A stretch of DNA of 64,000 nt from Rhizobium sp. L1K21 (GTDB lineage: Bacteria; Pseudomonadota; Alphaproteobacteria; Rhizobiales; Rhizobiaceae): NCBI RefSeq assembly GCF_024055895.1, contig NZ_JAMXLE010000003.1, positions 372,001 through 436,000 on the forward strand, read 5' to 3'. The position numbers and the translations under genes were made by a program. The notes under the pieces were generated by a model, which saw only the letters and a program-made list of their open reading frames with translations, made no database searches and was not told where the DNA came from. Below, one piece after another: positions 17,924 to 26,590 of the stretch (position 1 is its first letter; each line of letters begins with the position of its first letter).

Positions 17924-18476
17924 TTCGGGGCTCGGCGGCCTGGAAAAACAGCTTCCGATTCCAAACACCACACCCGAGGATCACGAAGCTCTCGAGCACT
18001 CCTACTACTTTCTCAACACCTCGCTGGACGAGCCAACGCCTGAGGGCCGCTGGACGGAGGGCAAATCGCTTGATGGCCGCTCCGAGTTCACGGTCATGGA
18101 AAAGCCCGATCCACTCGGACAAAAGCCCGATCTCGGAAAGGCCCGCCCCGGCACTGGTGCCCAGAAAGCACAGATTGGGTAAAGCTCGGCTGGCCGCAGC
18201 GTCGCAGCGCCATACCCGATTGTGTGGGCTGCCTGTCTCGGTTCAATCTGGCTCAACAGATGGCTAGCAAAGAGAAGAAAAAAGTGCTCGCGGAACGGAT
18301 TGCCGCGGGTTCACGGGAGTTGGCTTCCGGACGACGGAGAAAGGTTGCCGGATCAGCTGCTGCAGCATTGAGATCGGTCAAATACCTGCCGATCTCTGGA
18401 AAACGGATATGTCACAATTGTACGGTGGGAATTGCCACTCGCACCGATCGGGCGCAGGCCGATCGGAACCCGCGGC
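17924..18476. other. Intergenic stretch, no supported gene
   Basis: Overlapping short frames occur on both strands (for example 17901-18182 and 18224-18529 plus), without recognisable motifs or ribosome binding sites. They may be decayed coding sequence. No promoter or strong hairpin was recognised. Confidence 0.4.
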
Positions 18477-19658
18477 TTAAACACCCGAGCCCGATGATGG
18501 GGGCGGCGTTGTTTCAATCCCGCGCGTGATCCCGCGTGCCATGGCCGCGATGAGATCGGTTCTGGTGACGATCCCGATGATCTTGCCATATTCAAGGATG
18601 GGTACTGCATCCACCTCACCGTCGCCCATCATCGGCAGCAGGACGTGGAGCGGCGTGGTTGCGATCGCTCGCGGGACCGTCACGCTCATGATATCACCAG
18701 CCATCACGGGCTTGTCGCGGTTACGGTCCACCAGCCTTTTCAACGCTGAAACAAAGCCCCGGTCGAGACGCAGGGCATCTTCCCTGGCGCGGCTGATCAG
18801 ATGCATCTGGAAGATAACACCGAGAAATTTGGAGCCGTCGCCGATGACTGGCAAGGAGGTGAACCTGTGTCGCTTGAACAAGTCTGCGACCTCGCCCAAT
18901 GACGTGTCAGCCTTCACCGCAATCAGGTTTCTGGACATGATGTCCGAAGCTGTCAGAGGACCGGTGCGATGTGTTGCAGCCTGAAGCTCGGCAGCGCCGA
19001 TCAACCTGGCAAGGTCTTCGACGCCAAGGTTGAATGACTGACGGTAGCGTTCAAGAATGTTCGTCAGTTCCGCCTCTGAAAGCCCAAGCCGCTCCAGCGG
19101 TTCAGCGTCTTTGGTGCCATGGTGGTTCGGATCGTCGAATTGGCGCAATGGATAGTGGCGGCCCGTCAATTTTGCGTAGGCAATTGCGACAATCACAAGG
19201 GCGGCTGTTCCAACGGCAACTGGTGTCAGTGCAAACCAAAAGCCCAGATGTTGAATGGCGTCGGGGCTCATTGCAGCGGTCATCGCCACAGCGCCGGCCG
19301 GTGGATGAACGGCGCGAAGAACAATCGTTGCTGAAATCGCAAGTCCCACCGAAAGAGCAATCCGCAGAACCGGATCACTCACGAACATGCAAACGGCCAC
19401 ACCGACCAATGCGGCAACGGTGTTTCCGACAATGGCCGACCACGGCTGCGCAAGCGGGCTGTTGGGGACTGCAAACAGGAGAACGGAGGTGGCTCCGAAC
19501 GGTGCAACGAGATAAAGGCCCAACCGCAGATCAACACTTGGAGACAGCACAAACAATCCGGTCAGACCCAGACCAACAAGAGCGCCCAAGCCAGCGCGCA
19601 TAGCCTCCGACAATGATGTACGCGCAACAGCTGGACCAAACGAGCGCAAGAGATGCAA
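18477..19658 (-). CDS. HPP family membrane protein with CBS pair
   Basis: A protein of about 393 residues. The N-terminal half has four hydrophobic segments with the family hallmarks APFGATSVLLFAVPNSPLAQP, GNTVAALVGV and the eponymous HPPAGAVA. The C-terminal half is a CBS pair (ASDIMSRNLIAVKAD, GDIMSVTVPRAIATTPL). CBS domains usually bind adenine nucleotides and gate the transporter. HPP proteins are poorly known; a plant member is reported as a nitrite transporter. Frames extend to 19781 and an ATG lies at 19697, but a TTG at 19658 preceded by AGGGAGAAG is the best supported start. The BKACE remnant lies directly upstream. Confidence 0.8.
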   Translation of the reverse strand: MHLLRSFGPAVARTSLSEAMRAGLGALVGLGLTGLFVLSPSVDLRLGLYLVAPFGATSVLLFAVPNSPLAQPWSAIVGNTVAALVGVAVCMFVSDPVLRIALSVGLAISATIVLRAVHPPAGAVAMTAAMSPDAIQHLGFWFALTPVAVGTAALVIVAIAYAKLTGRHYPLRQFDDPNHHGTKDAEPLERLGLSEAELTNILERYRQSFNLGVEDLARLIGAAELQAATHRTGPLTASDIMSRNLIAVKADTSLGEVADLFKRHRFTSLPVIGDGSKFLGVIFQMHLISRAREDALRLDRGFVSALKRLVDRNRDKPVMAGDIMSVTVPRAIATTPLHVLLPMMGDGEVDAVPILEYGKIIGIVTRTDLIAAMARGITRGIETTPPPSSGSGV

Positions 19659-19777
19659 GATCTTCTCCCTTTTAAAGCTTGCGCAAAGTTCCAGCATTTT
19701 GTGAAAAGTCAAGTCAGTTGACACCCGAAGGAAAGGTTCAGAGGTGCTCTGTTTCTCCAGAGCGTTTTTGACAAACT

Positions 19778-19977
19778 TCAATAAAAGCAGGATGCCTGGA
19801 AATTGACCCGATAACCGCCTTTCAGCGCCAGTATCTCTCGCGCTTCGTCGGGGGAGGCGATTTCGTGGCCGAGTTCTTCGATTACCCGCCGGACTTTGAC
19901 CACCTGCTGTGCGTTGCGTTCGGCCAGTCTGCCGCGGGCAATAAACAAACTGCCTTCAAGACCGACAGCCAACCTTG
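19778..19977 (-). pseudogene. 3' remnant of a BKACE (DUF849, 3-keto-5-aminohexanoate cleavage enzyme) gene
   Basis: About 64 codons encode VGLEGSLFIARGRLAERN, then VIEELGHEIASPDEAREIL and LALKGGYRVNF. This matches the last part of beta-keto-acid cleavage enzymes, whose C terminus reads close to VGLEDN, then ATPDEAREILGLKG and KVNF. Normal members have about 280-310 residues, so roughly the first 230 are missing. Upstream homology stops at the stop codon of the HNH gene, so the break coincides with the edge of the patatin/ATPase/HNH cassette. No N-terminal BKACE fragment was seen on the far side of the cassette (25.3-25.8 kb). Confidence 0.7.
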
Positions 19978-21048
19978 CTAATCAGCAAGATAAGCTCTGA
20001 CCCAAGCGCGGCTAACAGCGGCATAGGGGGCCTTGGGGTCTATCATTTCGGAGAAACGAGTTTTAACCTCGTTAGTGTAAAATAAAATCTTCCTTTGGAT
20101 CGCCGCATTGAAATCGATCTGGACCTGCAGATCGCGGCCAGCCATCGCGGAGACCGATTTCTTCTTCTTGGTGAGCGCTTTGTTTCGCTCGGCAATCTCC
20201 AACGAGAGTTCCGTCAGTCCAATCGAAATCTCCAGCAACAATTCCAGATCGCGCAACACACGCGTTCGGGCCTGCACCAGCCCAAGGCGATTGAGCCCAT
20301 AGACCTGGATGGAAATCGCCCCTTTGGCGCTAACCTCAGCTTTATTTGCAGCATCGCGGATTGCGTCCGCCTCCCCTGCCGCATCGGCAGGCGGCAGAAA
20401 GGCCCCGCCGGCGGCGCTTTGCATCTTCGCCCCCACAAGGCTGATCTGGTGTTCGCGGCTCACCACGAAAACGAGGTGATCCTCCGGGTTGTCGCGCGTT
20501 GGGTCGAGCAGCAGCGCTTTCTCGGCAATCAGCTCTGGTTCTGTGCCCGGCGGTAAAGCGCAGCGCACGCCATCATCAGCCAGCGGAAACGCACAGGCCT
20601 TGCCAGTGGCCAGCTGCTTGGCACGGTTCAGATCACCGTCGCGTGTCAGCTTCACCAGATCTAGCCGGTCGGCTTTCGGGGTTCGCTGGTTTCGCCGCCG
20701 GTTGCAATCAATGCAGCTTGGCAGAAGGTTGGTCCACTCCATGGCAAGCCACCAATAACCCGGGTGCACATCGTCACCCTCCACCTTTCCCTTGGGACGA
20801 AAATGCTCCACATCCACCGGCTGGATGGAAGAATATGAGCTTTCGCAATAGGCGCATTTGCCATGGAAGAGTTTTTCCAGCGCCTCCTTCACCTCCGCCG
20901 ATTTATAGCGGCTGAATTCGAAGGTCTTGTCCTTGTCGGGGCCGTTCATATGTTCGCTCGCCCGCTCAAGCTCCGTCTTTCCGTCGCTTTTGAAGGGCTC
21001 GGAGAGGACGGCAGGCGGCGGCACTTTTGAACGGTCGACGCGGATCAT
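19978..21048 (-). CDS. HNH endonuclease, PtuB-like
   Basis: A 356-residue protein. Residues 60-115 hold the family core: KCAYC (C65, C68), DVEHFRPKG with catalytic-type E81-H82, and SCIDCNRRR (C112, C115), with the GYWWLAMEW stretch between. This is the arrangement of PtuB, the nuclease of Septu and of retron Ec78, where the cysteines hold zinc and the His acts on the phosphodiester. The remaining 240 residues are helical and unassigned. The ATG overlaps the ATPase stop by 4 bp, with AGGAG 10 nt upstream, so the two proteins are made together and probably form a complex. Predicted role: DNA- or tRNA-cleaving effector of an anti-phage system. Confidence 0.85.
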   Translation of the reverse strand: MIRVDRSKVPPPAVLSEPFKSDGKTELERASEHMNGPDKDKTFEFSRYKSAEVKEALEKLFHGKCAYCESSYSSIQPVDVEHFRPKGKVEGDDVHPGYWWLAMEWTNLLPSCIDCNRRRNQRTPKADRLDLVKLTRDGDLNRAKQLATGKACAFPLADDGVRCALPPGTEPELIAEKALLLDPTRDNPEDHLVFVVSREHQISLVGAKMQSAAGGAFLPPADAAGEADAIRDAANKAEVSAKGAISIQVYGLNRLGLVQARTRVLRDLELLLEISIGLTELSLEIAERNKALTKKKKSVSAMAGRDLQVQIDFNAAIQRKILFYTNEVKTRFSEMIDPKAPYAAVSRAWVRAYLAD

Positions 21049-23435
21049 TCCAGCAACTCCTGCAGGAAGGTCTTCACCTGCGCCTTGGCTTGATCACGCA
21101 GCGTCTTGGTTCCCTCGGTGCCGGTCTTGCGCCGTGCGGCCAGATATTCAGCCACCGCCTCCTGCACCAGCCGGGTTACCTCCGTGCGGCCATAGGGCAA
21201 CGCATCACCAATCTGGCGGCGGAAATCCCCCAGAATTTCACGGTCGCCCTGATCCAGATTTCCCGCATCCTCCCGCGCCAGAATTTTGGCCACACGCGCA
21301 AAGGCCAATTCCGTCTTTCGGTCGTCGGTTGAAAAGAGCTGGAACATATCGGAGGTCAGCAACTGCTCCACCGTGAGTGCACCGATATTGCCGAAATCGG
21401 CCACGCGCTCCACCACTTCCGGCAGATCGCCATCTGCCACGCCTCCCTCGTTCTGGTAGCGATTGAGCATCATCACTTCGCCGGGGAACATGCCGCGCAC
21501 GCAGAGCGGATCATGGCTGGTGAAAAGAAAGGTTGCGCCAGGCAGCGCGCGGCGAAGACCGGAAACGATCTGCAATTTCCAGCGCGGATGCAGATGCGCC
21601 TCGATCTCGTCGATCAGCACGATCGCCTTGGCATTGCGTGCGGTGTGCGGGCCAACCCCCTCCACCGCCATCAGCTTTTCAAATACATCGCAGACGACGG
21701 CCAGCACCGCCTTGTAGCCGGAGGAGGCAACATCAAGCCGCTGAAACAGCGAGCGGCTGGAGCCATCGGCCAGCTGCCGCACGATCTTGATGAGGCAGAT
21801 GTCCTTCTGCTCCTCCTCATCCCACCTGACTTCAATATGCTCAAACCGGCCATCGATCTGGATGATATGGCGCAGCGCCGACACCACCTCGTTCAGCGCA
21901 TCAGGCCGCTCGCGGCTCAACCGGGCGAGCCAGCTTTCCGGGTTTGAAATCTGCTTATCGTCGCTGAAAAGTGTGTCGACGTGGCGAAGTTCGTCCTCGC
22001 GGTGCGCCTTGCCATAAAGCCGGTGCGCGCCATAGGCGAAGAGATAGGGCCGCGCCTCAAGGTTCCCCTCCCCGCTCGCCGACTGGCGAATGCCTTCCTG
22101 ATCAATGTCCAGCGTGAAGCGCTTGCCGCCATCAAATGTTAGCTCCACATGACTCTGGCGCGGCGCGCGATCTCTCAACTTGCCGACCTCCGCACCCATA
22201 TATTCCGGATTGGTCGTCAAACGCCCAGGCTTCAGCTGCAGCCCGTCGCGCAACTCCGCCGGCAGACAGGCCAGCGCGATTGCCTCCAGAATGCTGCTTT
22301 TGCCGGTCGAGTTCTCGCCCAATATCATCACCGCCGGCGCATCCGGCACCTCGGTCAACTCCTCCAGCATCGTTGCATTGCGCTGCGCATCACTCAACAC
22401 AGCCGGCAGGTCGAATTCGATGCTTTCCAGCGATTTGAAATTGGCGACCTTGATATTGGTGAGGCGGGGGTGGTTGATGGCATATGGGCCGGTGGTGAAG
22501 GAGATTGGCGGCGGTGGCTCAGCGGCAAACGTGGAAACAATGGGCCGGCGACCTTCAGGCATGGGCCCATCGAAATTTTCCAGCGCCTCATTCAACGCTG
22601 TCTCGAATTTTTCTTCTTGGCACCATTTCAGAAAAGTATCGACAATGCCTTCAGGCGATTTCGAATAGCGGTCAGAGAAGTGGTCTTCCATGCGCTCAGC
22701 CAGTTGCACCATGAAGAGATAACGAGCACTCCCAAACGGCTTTCGTTCAAGCCCCACCAGATAGTCCTGAACCGTGATGCCTTTGCGGAAAAGCGAAATT
22801 TGATGCCGAATGGCCTTGGCCCGTTGGTCCACCAATTCCGGTCGGTTTAGCTTGAACTGATTGATTGTCTCTGGGGCTCTGCCGGTAAGCGCATTCAATT
22901 CACCAGCAAGATTGATGCTGAGAGCTTCGTAGGATTGAGAAAGCTCGCCGGGGTAGTATAGAACAGTCCTTTCATCCAGCTTCAGTCCAACGCCGAACGG
23001 ATCGATGAAAGAGGTGCTTGAAACATCAAAGGTCGCACGGCGACCGCGCACCCGAAAGTAGGACTTGTCGGTCGGCAAGCATCCCTGGCAAATCGGAAAC
23101 AGGTTCTCCCAATTGAAAGCCAGCCAGAGATAGGAATATTTGTCCTCTGGCCCCTTGGCCGGGGTTGCATGCGCGGGTGGACGAAACCGATAGGGCCGCA
23201 GATCTGTTGTCGGTGTATCGCAAAACGGACACTTGCCATAGGAAAGCACCGAAAGCGCCTCAAGCACGTCAGGTTCAAACGTGTATTTCCAAACCGGTGG
23301 TACATCGGTTTGCAAACGCTCCTTCTCCCGCAGCCTCAAGTAAGACAGCACCTCGCCCTGGATGCTCTCCAATCTTTTGTCGGACAGCGATTTCGGCCTG
23401 AGCGCCATCCGCCTTTCATGGTCAAAAAATAACAT
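21045..23435 (-). CDS. ABC/AAA-type ATPase (PtuA/OLD-like) with degenerate N-terminal HNH domain
   Basis: A 796-residue protein. The C-terminal 460 residues form an SMC/OLD-like ATPase: Walker A GENSTGKSS (373-381), signature-like SSGYKA (571-576), Walker B AIVLIDEIEAH (D609, E610) and the switch His641 in SHDP. Residues 55-125 resemble the HNH core of the neighbouring nuclease: KCPFC (C69, C72), LWLAFNWENLFPICQGC (C116, C119). The catalytic EHFRP is YRFRP (82-86), so E and H are lost and only the zinc scaffold remains. An alternative ATG lies at 23408. It starts 12 nt after the patatin gene. By analogy with PtuA it should sense infection and control the nuclease; the dead HNH domain may be a docking site. 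Confidence 0.85.
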   Translation of the reverse strand: MLFFDHERRMALRPKSLSDKRLESIQGEVLSYLRLREKERLQTDVPPVWKYTFEPDVLEALSVLSYGKCPFCDTPTTDLRPYRFRPPAHATPAKGPEDKYSYLWLAFNWENLFPICQGCLPTDKSYFRVRGRRATFDVSSTSFIDPFGVGLKLDERTVLYYPGELSQSYEALSINLAGELNALTGRAPETINQFKLNRPELVDQRAKAIRHQISLFRKGITVQDYLVGLERKPFGSARYLFMVQLAERMEDHFSDRYSKSPEGIVDTFLKWCQEEKFETALNEALENFDGPMPEGRRPIVSTFAAEPPPPISFTTGPYAINHPRLTNIKVANFKSLESIEFDLPAVLSDAQRNATMLEELTEVPDAPAVMILGENSTGKSSILEAIALACLPAELRDGLQLKPGRLTTNPEYMGAEVGKLRDRAPRQSHVELTFDGGKRFTLDIDQEGIRQSASGEGNLEARPYLFAYGAHRLYGKAHREDELRHVDTLFSDDKQISNPESWLARLSRERPDALNEVVSALRHIIQIDGRFEHIEVRWDEEEQKDICLIKIVRQLADGSSRSLFQRLDVASSGYKAVLAVVCDVFEKLMAVEGVGPHTARNAKAIVLIDEIEAHLHPRWKLQIVSGLRRALPGATFLFTSHDPLCVRGMFPGEVMMLNRYQNEGGVADGDLPEVVERVADFGNIGALTVEQLLTSDMFQLFSTDDRKTELAFARVAKILAREDAGNLDQGDREILGDFRRQIGDALPYGRTEVTRLVQEAVAEYLAARRKTGTEGTKTLRDQAKAQVKTFLQELLE

Positions 23436-23447
23436 CCCCCTACCCCC

Positions 23448-25238
23448 TCAGTCGCTGTTGCTGCTGCTCTGCGGCACGCGGTCAGCGTCGGCGATCAGGC
23501 GGATGCGGGCATCGGCCTTTGGCACAGCCTTGCCGTTTTGAATGCCCCGTTTTTCGTTGCGCGCAGTTTCAGCTTCGCGGCCCATTTCCACCAGTTTTTC
23601 GACAAAGGGTTTCAGCTCGTTCTTTCGCCATGTCTTGGTATTCGACGCGTAGGCCGTTGGAACGTAAGCGGTGAGAATTTCCGGCAATTGCATATCAGCG
23701 AATTTCCCGCCAGGTGCTGATTTGTCGTAATTCCTCGAAAGCGCGATCAGCTCGTCTTCCATCACAGTCATGAAAGAGAGGACGCGTCGCCAGCGGTGTT
23801 CGTTGAAGTTGAAATCCTCCACCAGCTTCTCGCCCGCCTCTTTGCCAAGGTCGACCAGTCGCTGCACCGTCTTGTCGTCCATGTTGAGGTTCATGCCGCC
23901 TTCCTTGTCGTTCAGGCGAATTTCGACAATGCGCTCGGCATAGCCGGGCAGCTTGGTCTGCAGCGTATCCTGCCAGTCCTTTGCCGTGTTCACGATGGAC
24001 ATGAGGAAGCCCAATATGCCCTTCGGCGGGCGCACGGCGAGCGCGCGGCTGTCCGCCCTCGCCTTCTCCGGCAGATCGACGAATTTATCGCCATGTCGCT
24101 CCACGCTGTATTCGGCAAGCGTGATGCCGAGCGTCGGCCGGCCCGGCAAAAATGCATCGAAGAAGTGGATCGGGAAATTGGACGATATGCCGCCATCGGA
24201 AAAGACGCATTTGCGGATCTTGTAGGACTTGTCGATCACACCATCCTTGCCCTTGATCTCATCATCAAAGCGGTAAAGCGGCACGGCCTGAATGAGCGCC
24301 GGGAAACTGAGCGACATGCGAGCAACCAGAAGCACCGGCATCTCGTCACCCACCGGCAATTTATAGAGATCGTCCGGCAGGCCATAGCCTGAAAAGGGCC
24401 TGCGATTTTCCTCGCGCGCCAGATAATCAACCACGCGTTTGGGGAGCAGCTTTTCGAATTCGCACTTGCTGAAATAGTGAATCTCGGTCTGAAACGGCAG
24501 TTGATAGGGTCGGCCGGAAGATAGATCAGTGGTCATCGCCGCAATGGTAATGCCATGCGCTTTCAGGTCGCCGACGGTCAGCGGCCTTTCAGCCGGTTTT
24601 CCGCCGCTCGTGAGGCCGGCAATGCTGTCGATCTTCTCCGCCATCCAGTCCGTCAGCGCAGGCTTCGAAAAACCGGGTTGCTGCGTTCCGGGGCAAAGGC
24701 CGAAATTGTTCTTTTCGGGCAATTCGACGTTCAGGAGCTGGTAAAGCTTTGCGCCGATCAGCCCCGCCGCCACAAGAAGTCCGACCACGAGCCCAAGAAC
24801 AGCCAGCCAGGCACTGCAAATGAGGATACCCGCGACAACGCCGACGAGCGCAACAATGCCGCCTACCAACCATGATCCGCGGAAGACACTGAAACTCGCC
24901 CTCACCAATGCGGTGAGCTTATTGCCCTTGGCCTCAAGCGCGGCGATCATCAGATCATAGATCGGCTTCAGCTCGGGAACCGGTTGAAAGAACGTACCGA
25001 GCTCGGAGGCAAGATCACCAGCGAGATCCTGGATGTCAGTGAAGCCATCCATACTCATCTTGTCGGCACTTTGCTGGCGGCGATATTCGGCAGCGGCCGC
25101 CATCACGGCTGCAATGGCGCCAGCAGAGGTGCCCCCGATATTGCGCAGCCGATAGCGCCCCGCAACCTTTGCAACGGCATGAGGGTAGACCACCCCCGAT
25201 GTGATGCCGCCCTTCATCACCAGATCGCATTCTTCCAT
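23448..25238 (-). CDS. Patatin-like phospholipase with membrane segments
   Basis: A 596-residue protein. Patatin signatures are the Gly-rich oxyanion loop MKGGITSGVVYP (8-19), the nucleophile elbow GGTSAGA with Ser38, and DGG with Asp348, so the Ser-Asp dyad is intact. Residues 122-165 are strongly hydrophobic, one or two membrane helices inserted between the catalytic halves. A frame opens at 25259, but the ATG at 25238 with GGAGGG 6 nt upstream is the likely start. It is the first gene of the operon. Patatins kill infected cells by membrane hydrolysis in CBASS and other defence systems, but no cyclase is nearby, so activation would have to come from the ATPase. A housekeeping lipase role is the alternative. 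Confidence 0.85.
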   Translation of the reverse strand: MEECDLVMKGGITSGVVYPHAVAKVAGRYRLRNIGGTSAGAIAAVMAAAAEYRRQQSADKMSMDGFTDIQDLAGDLASELGTFFQPVPELKPIYDLMIAALEAKGNKLTALVRASFSVFRGSWLVGGIVALVGVVAGILICSAWLAVLGLVVGLLVAAGLIGAKLYQLLNVELPEKNNFGLCPGTQQPGFSKPALTDWMAEKIDSIAGLTSGGKPAERPLTVGDLKAHGITIAAMTTDLSSGRPYQLPFQTEIHYFSKCEFEKLLPKRVVDYLAREENRRPFSGYGLPDDLYKLPVGDEMPVLLVARMSLSFPALIQAVPLYRFDDEIKGKDGVIDKSYKIRKCVFSDGGISSNFPIHFFDAFLPGRPTLGITLAEYSVERHGDKFVDLPEKARADSRALAVRPPKGILGFLMSIVNTAKDWQDTLQTKLPGYAERIVEIRLNDKEGGMNLNMDDKTVQRLVDLGKEAGEKLVEDFNFNEHRWRRVLSFMTVMEDELIALSRNYDKSAPGGKFADMQLPEILTAYVPTAYASNTKTWRKNELKPFVEKLVEMGREAETARNEKRGIQNGKAVPKADARIRLIADADRVPQSSSNSD

Positions 25239-25798
25239 GCCGCGCCCTCCCTGATCCATCCGCTTCAGCTTCGTGAATGGGATTGTAACCGCGAAGGAAT
25301 AGCTTTTGACCGGCTGGCCTGCGCGCGATCCAAAACCGTATCCGAAAACCTATTTCCGGTTTCCGGCCGAACATACAAACTGAAAGCATTCTGATATTAC
25401 GCAGGATAGGCAGACTATCGAGGATTTGACAAATAAAATTTTGAGTTGCACATAAAGATTTATGCTCATCTGAGATTGACTGACAGGTCTATATATCCGC
25501 TAGACTGGATTTTATTGTTGTTTTTCGGGGATGATGAGTCAGCTGGTCAATCGCGCTGGACAAACTGTAAATCGCATTACTGTCCGATATTTAACAGCAT
25601 TGATGACAGAACCGAACGGACGGCCCGATGTCACAAACGCGCTGTCGATAACAATTCAACTGGCGGCGGCTGGACGGTCAACGATCACGATGCGCTCATC
25701 GCGCGCCTTTCGGACTGCAAAAAGTTGACAAAGCATGAAAACGCAGCCTGTTACCGGATAATTGCGACGTTAAAAATCTTTGCTACACGCCCAATTTG
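25239..25798. other. AT-rich intergenic region upstream of the patatin operon
   Basis: About 560 bp with no gene I can support; short frames such as 25531-25728 plus lack motifs. The section 25380-25520 is clearly more AT-rich than its neighbours and should hold the promoter of the minus-strand operon. It contains a 14-bp palindrome CATAAAGATTTATG at 25451-25464 and, on the plus strand, a TTGACA at 25426-25431. The sharp change in composition is in keeping with an acquired cassette. Confidence 0.45.
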
Positions 25799-26590
25799 TT
25801 ACCCGAATGCCAATGTAGGAACATCAACAATCGTCGACCCGCCATCGGCAGTAAGCGTCGCTCCAGTGATCATGGACGCGTCCGATGAGCACAGGAAGGC
25901 CATCACGGCGGCAATCTCATCAGGATCGGCGGGTCGTCTAAGTGGAACATCCCGCGTAACCATTTTATAAGCCTCCTCTCGGGACGCCAAACCAAGCTTT
26001 GCTTGGAGTTCGTCCATTTCTGCATCCGCCATCTCTGTCGTGACCCAACCTGGGCACACAGCATTACAACGCACGCCCTGAGGGCCGAAATCACGCGCAA
26101 TGGAACGAACCAATCCAATCTGGGCATGCTTTGTAATCGTATAGCCGAACGCGGTGGCGGGGGCTGCAAGGCTCGCGATCGACGCTGTAACGGCAATTAC
26201 ACCTTTTCTGCGGATCAACTCAGGCATGGCCTCGCGCAGTAGGACAATCGCAGTATCGAGATTAGCGTGACGGCAATCTTCCCAATCCTGATCCGTGGTT
26301 TCGACAATTGTCGCAAAACCATGGCCACCTGCATTGGCCACCACGATGTCCAGACCGCCAAACTGTTCTACCGCTTTTGCCACGGCGGATTTCGACTGCA
26401 CTGGATCGGCAGCATCACCGATAAATATTGTGGAGCCGGTAGCCTCTGCGACCCTTTCGAGTTGTTCAGCGCGTCGACCCATAATCACGACTTTGGCAGC
26501 CTCCTGCACAAACCTTCGCGCAGTGGCTGCTCCAATGCCTGTTCCGCCGCCTGAAATCAAAGCGACTTTTCCTGCTAATCGCCCGTTCAT
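25799..26590 (-). CDS. Short-chain dehydrogenase/reductase
   Basis: A 263-residue classical SDR: cofactor loop SGGGTGIG, ANAGG, Ser in TASIASLA, catalytic pair YTITK, and the tail DGGSTIVD. An Arg pair in IMGRRAEQ after the second strand suggests NADP preference. It is the last gene of the tct operon, its start overlapping the stop of the Tm-1-like gene by 4 bp. It likely reduces or oxidises an intermediate of the kinase/aminotransferase route. Confidence 0.88.
   Translation of the reverse strand: MNGRLAGKVALISGGGTGIGAATARRFVQEAAKVVIMGRRAEQLERVAEATGSTIFIGDAADPVQSKSAVAKAVEQFGGLDIVVANAGGHGFATIVETTDQDWEDCRHANLDTAIVLLREAMPELIRRKGVIAVTASIASLAAPATAFGYTITKHAQIGLVRSIARDFGPQGVRCNAVCPGWVTTEMADAEMDELQAKLGLASREEAYKMVTRDVPLRRPADPDEIAAVMAFLCSSDASMITGATLTADGGSTIVDVPTLAFG

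Noticed and set aside
17901-18529. Two overlapping plus-strand frames after the dehydratase
   Set aside because: No conserved motif, start signal or family resemblance; composition alone does not support a gene.
22149-22850. 233-codon plus-strand frame
   Set aside because: Antisense to the ATPase gene, whose Walker motifs are read on the minus strand.
19978-25238. Retron or CBASS system
   Set aside because: No reverse transcriptase, ncRNA-like fold or CD-NTase gene is adjacent; only the nuclease, ATPase and patatin are present.
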